NCBI GenBank assembly: GCA_002427325.1
Contig: DIQS01000001.1
Coordinates: 12,184 to 22,865, forward strand
Length of the DNA stretch: 10,682 nucleotides
Direction of reading: 5' to 3'
Source: Cloacimonetes bacterium UBA5456
GTDB taxonomy: Bacteria > Cloacimonadota > Cloacimonadia > Cloacimonadales > Cloacimonadaceae
Made by a program: the position numbers and the translations under genes. Of this stretch, positions 1 to 7,452 are shown in pieces. The notes under the pieces were generated by a model. The model searched no databases. It saw only the letters and a program-made list of their open reading frames with translations, and was not told the DNA's origin. Each line of letters opens with the position of its first letter. Within the stretch, counting starts at the first letter, position 1.

Positions 1-20
1 ATCATGACCATATCATGACC
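1..20. repeat. Short direct repeat at the left edge
   Basis: The nine-base unit ATCATGACC occurs at 1-9 and again at 12-20, so the period is 11 bases. All three forward frames here close quickly (stops at 5-7, 16-18 and 30-32), so at most a few codons of an upstream + strand gene could be present. It may be the tail of a longer tandem repeat that lies outside the window, or chance. Nothing else in the first 70 bases is recognisable. Confidence 0.3.
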
Positions 21-75
21 AGAACCCTCTAAGGAAGCAGTGGTAAAATGTGTAAAACAGGGCGAAATAAGGGGC

Positions 76-84
76 TGTTATAAT
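76..84 (+). promoter_or_regulatory. Candidate extended -10 promoter (P1) upstream of xseB
   Basis: The sequence TGTTATAAT is a perfect TG-N-TATAAT extended -10 box. No good -35 box is visible 16 to 18 bases upstream, where the sequence is roughly AACAGG, but extended -10 promoters can work without one. A transcript would start near base 91 and give xseB an untranslated leader of about 90 bases that runs through the second promoter. This is a motif match only. Confidence 0.45.
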
Positions 85-125
85 CGGTAAAAGTGGCATA
101 AAAACATCTGACTGCACGATTTTGA

Positions 126-154
126 TTGACAGAATCCATTGACTCTATTATACT
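126..154 (+). promoter_or_regulatory. Near-consensus housekeeping sigma promoter (P2) for xseB and the gene cluster
   Basis: TTGACA at 126-131 is a perfect -35 box. TATACT at 149-154 is a five-of-six -10 box, and the spacer is exactly 17 bases. Transcription should start about base 161, leaving a leader of roughly 19 bases that contains the ribosome binding site GGGAG before the ATG at 180. This is the best promoter seen in the window and lies directly ahead of the first gene of a tightly packed thirteen-gene run. It also argues against a TTG start for xseB at 126, because that codon sits inside the -35 box. Confidence 0.75.
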
Positions 155-179
155 ACACAAAAAACAATGGGAGAATCGC

Positions 180-404
180 ATGGAAAATGCAAACTTGAAA
201 AAACTTAGCTTTGAAAAAGCTTTAAAAGAGTTAGAAACGATCGTGGAAAAGCTATCCGGCAGTGAGACCAGTCTGGATGAGATGCTCGAGCTGTATTCTG
301 AAGGCATCAAATATCTCAAGCAATGTCAATCCAAGCTGAGTGAAGCCGAAGCCAAGATCAAGATTCTCAGCGACGAACTCCCGGGTAAAACAGAGGAGAT
401 GTAA
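180..404 (+). CDS. xseB: Exodeoxyribonuclease VII small subunit
   Basis: This is the small subunit of exonuclease VII, which degrades single-stranded DNA from either end into oligonucleotides in the cytoplasm, as a complex with the large subunit XseA. The product is 74 residues, normal for the family (about 70 to 80), and carries the usual pattern: LSFEKALKELETIVEKL near residues 8-24, then a short turn (SGSETSLDE) and a second helix ending in the LYSEGIKYLKQC motif near residues 37-48. I chose the ATG at 180 because GGGAG lies at 169-173, and because the longer reading from a TTG at 126 would start within the promoter and add residues unlike the family. It is the first gene of the cluster. 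No xseA gene is present in the window, so the partner must lie elsewhere. The gap to the next gene is 3 bases. Confidence 0.93.
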   Translation: MENANLKKLSFEKALKELETIVEKLSGSETSLDEMLELYSEGIKYLKQCQSKLSEAEAKIKILSDELPGKTEEM

Positions 405-407
405 GAT

Positions 408-1298
408 ATGGATCCGAACGTCTTGCTCAAAAAAGATATGAAAGAAAAGCAGGAGCAGGTCAACATCATTTTAGACCGCTATCTGCCTCGTAAAGACGAG
501 TATCCGAAAGATATTCATAAAGCTTTGCGCTATAGCGTCTTTGCCGGAGGGAAGAGATTGCGTCCATACCTCACCCTCAGCGCATATCAGATGTATCGAG
601 AAAAGCTGGATAAGATCACCCCCGTTGCCGCTGCAATCGAGATGATTCATGCCTACACGCTGATTCATGACGACTTGCCGGATATTGATGATGATGATAT
701 GCGTCGCGGCAAGAAATCTTGTCATGTTGTCTTTGGCGAAGGAGTAGCTCTTTTGGCCGGGGATTCTCTTTTGATAAACGCATTTGAATTGATCACTTAT
801 GCCGATATTCCGGATGCGCTCAAGGTGCAATTTGTTCGTGAATTAGGCGAAGTTGCGGGCATCAAAGGTCTGATCGCCGGACAGATGGAAGACATCGATG
901 CCGAAGGGAAAAAGACAGACAAGAAGACTCTGAACTATATTCATAACAACAAAACCGCCAAATTGATCAATATCGCCTTGCGCTTTGGTGCCTTAGCGGG
1001 TAGAGCTCCGGAAAAAGAGCTGAAGATCATCGAGGATTATGGCTCAAAGATCGGGCTCGTTTTTCAGATCGTGGACGATCTCTTAGACGTTGAAGGAAAC
1101 CAACATAGCCTCGGTAAGAGCATAGGCAAAGACGAAGCTGCCGGAAAAGCGACCTTCCCCTCTCAATATGGAGTGGAAGAAAGCCGTGCTATGGCGGAAA
1201 AGCTTACCCAAGAAGCCAAACAAACAATCGCCACATTGGGTGATCGCAGCATTCGTTTCCGCATCTTGGCAGATAATCTCTTAGAACGCAAATCGTGA
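408..1298 (+). CDS. ispA: Short-chain polyprenyl diphosphate synthase, farnesyl diphosphate synthase type
   Basis: This cytoplasmic prenyltransferase condenses isopentenyl diphosphate with allylic diphosphates, feeding undecaprenyl carrier and quinone synthesis. The 296-residue length fits the family. Visible motifs are GGKRLRP (47-53), the first aspartate-rich motif DDLPDID (88-94) followed by DDDMRRG, and the second motif DDLLD (223-227) after FQIV. The first motif is the seven-residue DDxxxxD form and the fifth residue before it is Tyr83. By known chain-length rules this matches bacterial type II farnesyl synthases (E. coli IspA also has Tyr there) rather than geranylgeranyl synthases, though residue rules do not fix chain length with certainty. 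A good ribosome site AGGAG lies at 394-398, nine bases before the ATG. The stop codon overlaps the GTG start of dut by four bases, implying coupled translation. Confidence 0.92.
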   Translation: MDPNVLLKKDMKEKQEQVNIILDRYLPRKDEYPKDIHKALRYSVFAGGKRLRPYLTLSAYQMYREKLDKITPVAAAIEMIHAYTLIHDDLPDIDDDDMRRGKKSCHVVFGEGVALLAGDSLLINAFELITYADIPDALKVQFVRELGEVAGIKGLIAGQMEDIDAEGKKTDKKTLNYIHNNKTAKLINIALRFGALAGRAPEKELKIIEDYGSKIGLVFQIVDDLLDVEGNQHSLGKSIGKDEAAGKATFPSQYGVEESRAMAEKLTQEAKQTIATLGDRSIRFRILADNLLERKS

Positions 1299-1729
1299 AG
1301 ATATCCTTTCAGAGACTGAACGACGCGGCAATTTTGCCCAAAAAGATGACGGAAGGCTCATCGGGATATGATGTTTATGCCTGTTTGAGCGAGGATATCA
1401 CGCTTTTGCCCATGAAGAGAATGGCTGTTCCCACTGGCTTATCGCTATCAATTCCCAAGGGTTATGAGGCGCAGGTACGCGCTCGCAGCGGGCTTGCTCT
1501 AAAGCATGGCATCGCTGTCCTAAATGCACCGGGCACCATAGATTCAGACTATCGTGGCGAAGTGAAAGTGATCTTGGCAAATCTCGGCGAAGAGCCGGTG
1601 CTGATCTCTCATGGAATGCGGATTGCTCAGCTCGTTTTTAGCCAAGTAGAGGAAGTTGAATTTGTTGAAGTCCAGTCCCTTGAGCCCAGTTCACGCGCCC
1701 AAGGCGGCTTTGGACACAGCGGATATTAA
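1295..1729 (+). CDS. dut: Deoxyuridine 5'-triphosphate nucleotidohydrolase (dUTPase)
   Basis: It hydrolyses dUTP to dUMP and diphosphate, which keeps uracil out of DNA and supplies the dTMP precursor. The 144-residue protein has all five motifs of the trimeric dUTPase family: GYDVYA (24-29), RSGLA (64-68), GTIDSDYRGEV (80-90) with the likely catalytic Asp83 and the base-stacking Tyr86, RIAQLVF (109-115) and the C-terminal lid GGFGHSG (137-143) with Arg134 ahead of it. The second motif reads ARSGLA where many homologues have PRSGLA. The start is a GTG inside a GTGA overlap with the ispA stop. No strong ribosome site precedes it, so it is probably translated by coupling to ispA. The gap to nadA is 25 bases. 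Confidence 0.95.
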   Translation: MKISFQRLNDAAILPKKMTEGSSGYDVYACLSEDITLLPMKRMAVPTGLSLSIPKGYEAQVRARSGLALKHGIAVLNAPGTIDSDYRGEVKVILANLGEEPVLISHGMRIAQLVFSQVEEVEFVEVQSLEPSSRAQGGFGHSGY

Positions 1730-1754
1730 TATAAAGATTTCAAGGTAAACACAC

Positions 1755-2660
1755 ATGCAAGAGACAATCAGAAAGATTAAACAGCTTAAAAAAGAAAAAA
1801 ACGCGTTGATTATAGCGCATAACTATCAGGCCGTGGAAGTTCAGGAAATCGCTGACTATCGCGGTGATTCACTGCAATTGGCATATATGGCGCGCGACGC
1901 AAAAAGCCCCATCGTGGTCTTTTGTGGAGTTCGCTTCATGGCAGAAACCGCAGCAATTCTCAACCGAGATTCACGCATCCTTTTGCCGGTTCTTGATGCG
2001 GGATGCCCCATGGCGGATATGATCACTGCCGAGCAACTGCGTGAATTCAAAGCCAAACATCCCAACAGCGTAGTGGTCTGCTATGTAAATAGTTCCGTGG
2101 AAGTGAAAGCGGAAAGCGACGTTTGCTGCACTTCTTCAAATGCAGTAAAAATACTTGCAAATATACCCAAGGATCAGAAGATACTCTTTGTGCCCGATCG
2201 CAATTTGGGCTCTTGGGCAGCGCGTCAGACGGGACGTGATGTGATCACTTGGGACGGATATTGTCCCACCCACCAATGGGGATTCTCCACCGAAGATATC
2301 ATAAGAATTAAGAAAGAATATCCCGATCACCCGCTCTTGGCTCATCCTGAATGCGATAAAGAGATCGTCGATGAGGCAGACCTCGTGCTTTCTACCGGTG
2401 GGATGATAGACTATGCAAAAAACCACGATAAAGCTGTGATCGCCACAGAGAACGGGCTTACCGACTATCTCAATCATCTCTATCCGGAAAAGAGTTTTGT
2501 CACGCTTTCACCGCGTGCTATCTGTCAAAACATGAAGAAAACTCACCTCACCGATGTCTTGCATGCCTTGGAAACGGAGAACTATCATATCGCCGTTGAC
2601 GATGAAACTGCCGTCAAAGCAGGGCGTTGCATAGACCGGATGTTTGAGCTGAGTAAATAA
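1755..2660 (+). CDS. nadA: Quinolinate synthase (NadA)
   Basis: NadA condenses iminoaspartate with dihydroxyacetone phosphate to quinolinate, the committed step of de novo NAD synthesis, using a [4Fe-4S] cluster. The 301-residue protein carries the three cysteines expected as cluster ligands: Cys84 in DAGCPMADM, Cys170 in GYCPTH and Cys257 in AICQNMKKT. Spacing and length match the compact NadA type known from Thermotoga. Other family blocks are AHNYQ (21-25), MAETA (62-66), CCTSSNA (124-130), PDRNLG (147-152) and HPEC (197-200). The ATG has AAGG nine bases upstream (1742-1745). The usual partners nadB and nadC are not in the window. Ends 8 bases before the next gene. An iron-sulphur enzyme of this kind is oxygen-sensitive and common in anaerobes, but that says little about the host by itself. 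Confidence 0.95.
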   Translation: MQETIRKIKQLKKEKNALIIAHNYQAVEVQEIADYRGDSLQLAYMARDAKSPIVVFCGVRFMAETAAILNRDSRILLPVLDAGCPMADMITAEQLREFKAKHPNSVVVCYVNSSVEVKAESDVCCTSSNAVKILANIPKDQKILFVPDRNLGSWAARQTGRDVITWDGYCPTHQWGFSTEDIIRIKKEYPDHPLLAHPECDKEIVDEADLVLSTGGMIDYAKNHDKAVIATENGLTDYLNHLYPEKSFVTLSPRAICQNMKKTHLTDVLHALETENYHIAVDDETAVKAGRCIDRMFELSK

Positions 2661-2668
2661 GTCGAGCT

Positions 2669-3283
2669 TTGGATACGGAGGAGATCATCCTGCCCTTTGA
2701 GGGCAAAAGGTTTTTCCAAGACCGCCGTTCTATGGCTGTCAGCGGGATATCTCAGCTTCTCTATGAGGCAAGCATCAAAGACGAGCGGGAGAATATCACA
2801 CTGCTCGAAGCAGGATGTGGAGCGGGAATTGTCTCTGTGATGACTGCATTGTCCCGCCCGGATTGGCGCATCACAGGAATTGATATTCAGCCTGAATTGA
2901 TAGATTTGGCGTGCAAGAACGCCGCTCTTTCCGAAGTGGAAATAGACTTTTTGGTCTCAGATATAATCACGCATCAAGGCAAATATGATCTGATCATTTC
3001 AAATCCGCCTTGGCGCAAACAAGACAGTGGGAGGAAGAGTCCGCATCACTCTCGCAACATCAGCCGTTTTGAGATTCTTTGCGGGATGGACGACATCTTG
3101 TCGCTGATTTCACGCTGTCTCAAAGACTCCGGCAAAGCCATCCTGATCTATCCCATAGAGAGATTGGACGAGCTTTTAGAGAAGGCAAAAAACTCGGGAC
3201 TTGACATAATTACTAATGTCGTTCGAACTGGAACGAAAGCGTTTTTCATCGCTACATTAAGCATGGAGAATCAATATGAATAA
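2669..3283 (+). CDS. TrmN6-like class I SAM-dependent methyltransferase (probable N6-adenine methyltransferase)
   Basis: A 204-residue Rossmann methyltransferase. Motif I is LEAGCGAGIVS (46-56), an acidic SAM-ribose residue follows in GID (70-72), and the catalytic motif IV is NPPW (112-115), typical of enzymes that methylate exocyclic amino groups. After it, SGRKSPHHSRNISRFE (120-135) and the IYPIERLDELL block (160-170) resemble TrmN6 (YfiC), which makes m6A37 in tRNA1(Val). The exact substrate is an inference. The reading opens right after an in-frame stop at 2654-2656. The first usable start is the TTG at 2669, with only a weak GAG ahead of it. A very strong GGAGGAG sits at 2677-2683, six bases before a CTG at 2690, which is an alternative start giving a protein seven residues shorter. 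The 3' end overlaps the next gene by eight bases. Confidence 0.8.
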   Translation: MDTEEIILPFEGKRFFQDRRSMAVSGISQLLYEASIKDERENITLLEAGCGAGIVSVMTALSRPDWRITGIDIQPELIDLACKNAALSEVEIDFLVSDIITHQGKYDLIISNPPWRKQDSGRKSPHHSRNISRFEILCGMDDILSLISRCLKDSGKAILIYPIERLDELLEKAKNSGLDIITNVVRTGTKAFFIATLSMENQYE

Positions 3284-4136
3284 AAGATTTTTTCTCATCT
3301 TAGCACTGATGACCCTCCTTTTTGGAGGCTGGGGATTCGTTGCTCATGAATTAGGCAGACAACAACACGCCACCTTAGAGGACTTGGCAGAATTGCCGGT
3401 ATATTGCTATGTATCGGATACGAGTAACCTGGAAAGCATCCTGGAAGGGATTCAAAGACTTGAAAAGAACTTGACTTACACCCACGAAACAGGCTTTCAA
3501 GCGGGGATGGACTTGGTGGAAAGCTATGGTCTACCGCATACGGATAGCACCATTGCAGGATATGATCTGCCGGATGTCATCACTATTACCTTCCCGGCAA
3601 GTCCTGCCGCCATCGCAACCAAAGCGAAGCTTATGAACCACCTGGGAACCTTTCAACAAGATGGCAATATTGATGTGGAGATAGACAGCCAAAGCAGCGC
3701 CTATGCCAAGCTGATGCTTCGCTATTTAAATCAAAAGAAAGACTTCATCCATTTCACGGTTTTCATCTCTATCCTTTTACTTTTGATCTTTGTCTTTGGC
3801 AGACAGGTCTTGGAACTGAGAAACTATATTCACGAACAGTCTCGTCGGCTCTCGGTGGTCGATGTCATGCGTTATCGCAAACAGAGCAACAATCGTAGCT
3901 TCACGATGTTTGTAGTGCCCGTGGGAGTAGTGGCTGCAGTGTATTATCTGGGAGTATATTTCAGCTTTTGGGACAATTTCGCCATTTGGTGGAGCTTTGT
4001 CGTGATGGCACTTGTTTGCATTGTCGGGACGATTATCTCTCATCTCATTATGCGCAGTTTTGTGATGGATATGCAACTCAGCATGGAAGATAGCGTTGTG
4101 GTTGTGGAAAGATTTGACGAGGAATACGATGCGTAA
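3276..4136 (+). CDS. FtsX-like membrane protein (divisome ABC-transporter-type subunit)
   Basis: A 286-residue inner-membrane protein with the FtsX layout: a short cytoplasmic start, TM1 (about 5-22), an outside domain of about 135 residues (23-157), TM2 (158-176), a cytoplasmic loop with RRLSVVDVMR (190-199), TM3 (209-228), TM4 (236-258) and a short acidic tail. FtsX works with the ATPase FtsE at the division septum and passes a signal to cell-wall hydrolases on the outside. The RR-x-x-VM pattern after TM2 resembles the coupling segment of FtsX, but the protein is diverged and I rate the family call as probable only. No FtsE gene lies beside it. An M23 peptidase is encoded 4.9 kb downstream in the same run. 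GGAG lies at 3265-3268, seven bases before the ATG. It overlaps the methyltransferase and pgsA by eight bases each. Confidence 0.65.
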   Translation: MNKRFFLILALMTLLFGGWGFVAHELGRQQHATLEDLAELPVYCYVSDTSNLESILEGIQRLEKNLTYTHETGFQAGMDLVESYGLPHTDSTIAGYDLPDVITITFPASPAAIATKAKLMNHLGTFQQDGNIDVEIDSQSSAYAKLMLRYLNQKKDFIHFTVFISILLLLIFVFGRQVLELRNYIHEQSRRLSVVDVMRYRKQSNNRSFTMFVVPVGVVAAVYYLGVYFSFWDNFAIWWSFVVMALVCIVGTIISHLIMRSFVMDMQLSMEDSVVVVERFDEEYDA

Positions 4137-4698
4137 ACACATCCCAAATTTCCTCACGGTGCTCCGCTTTATCTTGGTGCCCGTCTTCATCTATGCCGCC
4201 TTCGTTTGTGAAAGCGAAAGCGCTGCGATGCTCAGTCTCATCATCTTTGTGGTGGCGTCTTTCACCGACTATTTAGATGGCACCTTAGCGCGGAAGTGGG
4301 ATGTTATCAGCGATTTCGGCAAGATCATGGACCCGCTGGCTGACAAGCTTTTGGTGCTCTCGGCGCTTAGTGCAATATGTTTTACAGAGCCTTTTAATCT
4401 CGGTTGGCTCATCTTTGCCATCATCCTCATCAGGGAAGTGGGAATCACTTTGCTCAGGGATATCTACCACAAGAAAGGCATCGTTGTTCCTGCCGGATAC
4501 TTGGGTAAGGTTAAGACCTTTATGCAGATGGTGGGAATCATCTTTGCCTTGGGCTTAAATGCTCTTGTTGCGGATATCTCGCAGGGACTTATCATCGGCG
4601 TGAAGCTGTGGTTTTGGCTCGTGGTTATCATCACGCTTGCCAGTGGCTTCAATTATATTCGCATTTTAATCTTGCCTGGAGGAAAGAATGAAAGCTAA
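4129..4698 (+). CDS. pgsA: CDP-diacylglycerol--glycerol-3-phosphate 3-phosphatidyltransferase
   Basis: It makes phosphatidylglycerophosphate from CDP-diacylglycerol and glycerol 3-phosphate in the inner membrane, the first committed step to phosphatidylglycerol and cardiolipin. The 189-residue protein starts with the family opening PNFLTVLRF (6-14) and has the full CDP-alcohol phosphotransferase signature with Asp47, Asp50-Gly51, Ala54-Arg55, Gly64, Asp68 and Asp72. The REVGITLLR (102-110) and GKVKTFMQ (126-133) blocks are typical of PgsA rather than of other members. Several hydrophobic helices follow. I chose the ATG at 4129, which has GAGGA at 4119-4123 five bases ahead and the PgsA-like N-terminus. 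An in-frame ATG at 4096 lies well inside the upstream gene and would add unlikely residues. It overlaps both neighbours (8 and 11 bases). Confidence 0.92.
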   Translation: MRKHIPNFLTVLRFILVPVFIYAAFVCESESAAMLSLIIFVVASFTDYLDGTLARKWDVISDFGKIMDPLADKLLVLSALSAICFTEPFNLGWLIFAIILIREVGITLLRDIYHKKGIVVPAGYLGKVKTFMQMVGIIFALGLNALVADISQGLIIGVKLWFWLVVIITLASGFNYIRILILPGGKNES

Positions 4699-5755
4699 GA
4701 TATTACTCATCATTGTCATTGCACTCAGCCTCTTTTCCTGTAAGGGCGGTAGCGCACAGCAGGATCGCTATACAAAGTTTGATTCACTCATTGACAACGG
4801 CAAGGGCATCGCTTTCGGAGATGAGCGCGACATCTATCTCTTTTGCGATAAAGACAATTGGGAGGCACTAAGCCCCTTCATCCAAGGCATCATCGAGCAG
4901 GAAGTGCTCTTGGTCTATCCCGAAAAGTATTTCAATCTCATCCATTTGGATATATCCGAATTTTCCGCTTATTCTAAATATCGTAACCTGATGTTTATCG
5001 GTGACTTGGAAAGCAGTGGGGCTGTCTCAAAACACATGAAAGAGAGTCTTGCGCCGGACTTCATCACGCGAGTTCAACAAACAGGCGGCGATCTCTTTGT
5101 GGCAAAAAACTATGCAACCAGAGACCAATTGATCATCTATCTCTTGGCATCGAATCCGTTAAACTTGAAGAAAGTGGCGGCTGTGCAAAACGACAAAATC
5201 TTTGATATCTTGTTGCAGCGTTTGGTCATGAGACAGGGCTATCAGGCATATCAGCAGAAGGTTATTCCTGCTCATTTCTGGGAACACTATCCTTTTAGCA
5301 TGCAGATTCCGGACAACTATCGCCTCTATTCAAATGACAAAGAGGGCAGATTCCTCTCACTTTTATATCGTGCGAGAAGGCAAGAACGCGAGATTCCGGA
5401 TAAATATATCAATGTCTATTATGAAGAAATGGATGAGGAAGACTTTGGTATAGAGTGGTTTATGGAGAAGAGGAAGGAACTGGGCGATAAGTATTTTGAA
5501 GGAGATATACTCACCGAGGAAACCATGCGCAAAAGCCAGACGAGACTCGCGGGATTTGACGCATTGAAGCTTATGGGTGCTTGGATAAATGAAAAACACA
5601 TGATTGGCGGGGCTTTTCAGAGCTTTGCTTTCCATCACGAAGGAAAGAGTTACATCATAGACAACGTCGTCTATTTCCCTGCGGGGGACAAACTTCCCAT
5701 TCTCACCGAGCTCTTCGCTATCTCAAATAGTTTTAAGGTTAAAGAGACAAATTGA
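4688..5755 (+). CDS. DUF4837 family lipoprotein
   Basis: A 355-residue secreted lipoprotein of unknown function. The N-terminus is Met-Lys-Ala-Lys, a hydrophobic run and the lipobox LFSC with Cys18 as the lipidation site. The mature part matches my recollection of the DUF4837 family: an early DKDNWEAL segment (55-62), a central IPDNYRLYSND (207-217) that begins the second half, and a late block with MGAWINEKHMIGGAF (296-310), which corresponds to the family's RGLW...MGGPF motif, followed by a FVY-like NVVYFPAGDKLPIL stretch. The usual tryptophan and the GG pair are kept, but the proline is replaced by Ala309. GGAGGA at 4678-4683 is a strong ribosome site four bases before the ATG. The start overlaps pgsA by 11 bases, and the stop overlaps the following TPR lipoprotein by four, so the two lipoproteins are probably made together. 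Confidence 0.72.
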   Translation: MKAKILLIIVIALSLFSCKGGSAQQDRYTKFDSLIDNGKGIAFGDERDIYLFCDKDNWEALSPFIQGIIEQEVLLVYPEKYFNLIHLDISEFSAYSKYRNLMFIGDLESSGAVSKHMKESLAPDFITRVQQTGGDLFVAKNYATRDQLIIYLLASNPLNLKKVAAVQNDKIFDILLQRLVMRQGYQAYQQKVIPAHFWEHYPFSMQIPDNYRLYSNDKEGRFLSLLYRARRQEREIPDKYINVYYEEMDEEDFGIEWFMEKRKELGDKYFEGDILTEETMRKSQTRLAGFDALKLMGAWINEKHMIGGAFQSFAFHHEGKSYIIDNVVYFPAGDKLPILTELFAISNSFKVKETN

Positions 5756-7452
5756 AACGACTATTGATCATCCTCTCGGCCATTATCTTGCTTTCTGCCT
5801 GTGCCGTGCCTCAGGTCAGAAGCGAGAAAATTGATCCGGCGCAAGACTTGTCGAAACCGAATCCTGCTTCCATCTACTTCTTTTTGAGTGGTTCATATCT
5901 CTTTAACTATGCTGATTTCATCTCTGCCGAACAAGTTTTGGAGCTGGCAAGTGTGCAGGATATCGATAGCCCGCAGATCAAAAAGCTCAGGCTAAAAAGC
6001 GCCGCTTATGCCTACATCTTTGGACAAGATGAGAATTTCGGCAAGAAAACCGTGAAGCTCATGCTGGAAAACAAGGAGCTCATCAAACAGGATAAAGAGC
6101 TGTTGCAACTGGCATATAACGTGTTTGAATTCACGAAAGAACGTGAAGCTCAAGATTGGGCACTGGACACCCTGCTCAAAGACCATCCCGATGCAAAGGC
6201 ATGGTTCTGGGAGTTTGTCCGTCAAAAGGAAAGCGGTAAAAAGCCCAAGGTTAAGCTGCTCAATAAAGCACTCAAAGACCTTGATGATCCCACCATCAAA
6301 CAGCTTATTGCCCGCGAATATGAGGTATATAATCCCACAAAAGCCATCAACATCGTCAAAGAACTGCCCAAAAACCAACAGTCAGATCAGCTTCTCTTAC
6401 GCATATATCGCAATCAAAACATGATAGACCAATTGACGGCACACATCAAGAGCTATCTGCTACCGCAAGAACAGGCTTTGGCGATGGACTATCTCTTCTT
6501 CTTGGATAATAACGATATGAGCGAGATTGTGTTTGGGCACACCGACTACCTCCTTTCGCTTGAAAACTATGAACTGATCAGGGTTTTGAGCATTATCGCC
6601 TATATGCGCGATGACGACGCCACCCAAAAGAAACTCTTTGCTTATCTGCAAAAACAAAAGCCCGATATGAACACCGGTGAGATATATAACTTCTTGCTTT
6701 TACATGAATTGAAGCATCCTAACACTCTCCCCTTTGAAGAGCTTACTCAAGGCGTATATTCCTCTGGCAATCTTAGCCGTGCCATCTTTGTGGCCATGCT
6801 CCATCCCGATTATAGGGGAAACAAACAAAAGGACGATGAGGCAGCTGCTGTAGCGATCGCAAAACAATGTGAACGCTTGCCGGAGAGCGCATTAAAGGGC
6901 TTTCTCTTGATCAATGTCAGCATGGAAGAGATCATCGACCATTCCCCTGCGCAACGCTATTCAGAAGAGCTCGTAAACCGCGGTGTGGGCGGGATTGAAG
7001 ACTTTCAGATCGTGATAGACCAAGTCACTGAAAATAGGGATATCCCTGCACAAATCAAATACTTGAGGATGGCAGTGCAAAGATATCCCGATGATGCACA
7101 GTGCCTAAACAATCTCGGCTACCTCCTACTGGAAAATTCAGGGGACTTAAACGAGGCAGAGCGATTGATCTCCCAAGCACTCAGGAAAGACCCACAGCAA
7201 TACAGCTACATAGATTCCATGGCATGGCTACGCTATTTGCAAAAAGACTATGCAAAAGCCCTCAAACAAATCAAAAAGATCGACATTCAGGAAGGCTTGC
7301 CGTCTGAACTACTCTATCACATGGGCATGATATACCTCGCAAATGACATGCCGGAAAAGGCTTCAGAGGTTCTAAAAATGGCTATCGCCGCTGACGACGA
7401 CGAAGATTATGTCAAAAAAGCAAGTCAAGCCTTGGATGAGATGACAGAATGA
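5752..7452 (+). CDS. TPR-repeat lipoprotein
   Basis: A 566-residue lipoprotein with signal peptide and lipobox LSAC (Cys17), expected in the outer or inner membrane facing the periplasm. Near residues 36-70 there is a first helical-hairpin repeat (a segment starting ASIYFFLSGSYLF). The middle is a long helical region with no recognised signature. The C-terminal 120 residues contain clear TPR units: NNLGYLL at 453-459 with EAERLISQALRKDP following, then YIDSMAWLRY with AKALKQIKK, then LYHMGMIYL with KASEVLKMAI. Similar lipoproteins act as protein-protein scaffolds in envelope assembly; the partner here is unknown. The start is a TTG in a TTGA overlap with the stop of the DUF4837 gene, preceded by only a weak AGAG, so translation is likely coupled. 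The end overlaps the ABC ATPase start by four bases (ATGA). Confidence 0.85.
   Translation: MKRLLIILSAIILLSACAVPQVRSEKIDPAQDLSKPNPASIYFFLSGSYLFNYADFISAEQVLELASVQDIDSPQIKKLRLKSAAYAYIFGQDENFGKKTVKLMLENKELIKQDKELLQLAYNVFEFTKEREAQDWALDTLLKDHPDAKAWFWEFVRQKESGKKPKVKLLNKALKDLDDPTIKQLIAREYEVYNPTKAINIVKELPKNQQSDQLLLRIYRNQNMIDQLTAHIKSYLLPQEQALAMDYLFFLDNNDMSEIVFGHTDYLLSLENYELIRVLSIIAYMRDDDATQKKLFAYLQKQKPDMNTGEIYNFLLLHELKHPNTLPFEELTQGVYSSGNLSRAIFVAMLHPDYRGNKQKDDEAAAVAIAKQCERLPESALKGFLLINVSMEEIIDHSPAQRYSEELVNRGVGGIEDFQIVIDQVTENRDIPAQIKYLRMAVQRYPDDAQCLNNLGYLLLENSGDLNEAERLISQALRKDPQQYSYIDSMAWLRYLQKDYAKALKQIKKIDIQEGLPSELLYHMGMIYLANDMPEKASEVLKMAIAADDDEDYVKKASQALDEMTE

Noticed and set aside
48..83. An 11-codon leader peptide (ATG at 48, AAGGAAG upstream at 31-37)
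   Set aside because: The best promoters (76-84 and 126-154) start transcription after it, and it has no regulatory codon run or attenuator fold.
126..179. A longer xseB starting at TTG 126 (92 residues)
   Set aside because: The TTG is part of the -35 box TTGACA, the extra residues do not resemble XseB, and the ATG at 180 has a good ribosome site.
29..319. A 96-codon minus-strand reading frame opposite xseB
   Set aside because: It is antisense to xseB and its promoters, has no recognisable domain, and looks like a shadow frame. The same applies to the other minus-strand frames in the window.
1700..1754. An internal promoter in the dut-nadA gap
   Set aside because: There is an AT-rich TTAATATAA stretch but no -35 box at a fitting distance, and the gap is only 25 bases.
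4096..4128. An earlier in-frame ATG for pgsA
   Set aside because: It lies deep in the FtsX-like gene and would add 11 residues not typical of PgsA. The ATG at 4129 has a well-placed ribosome site.
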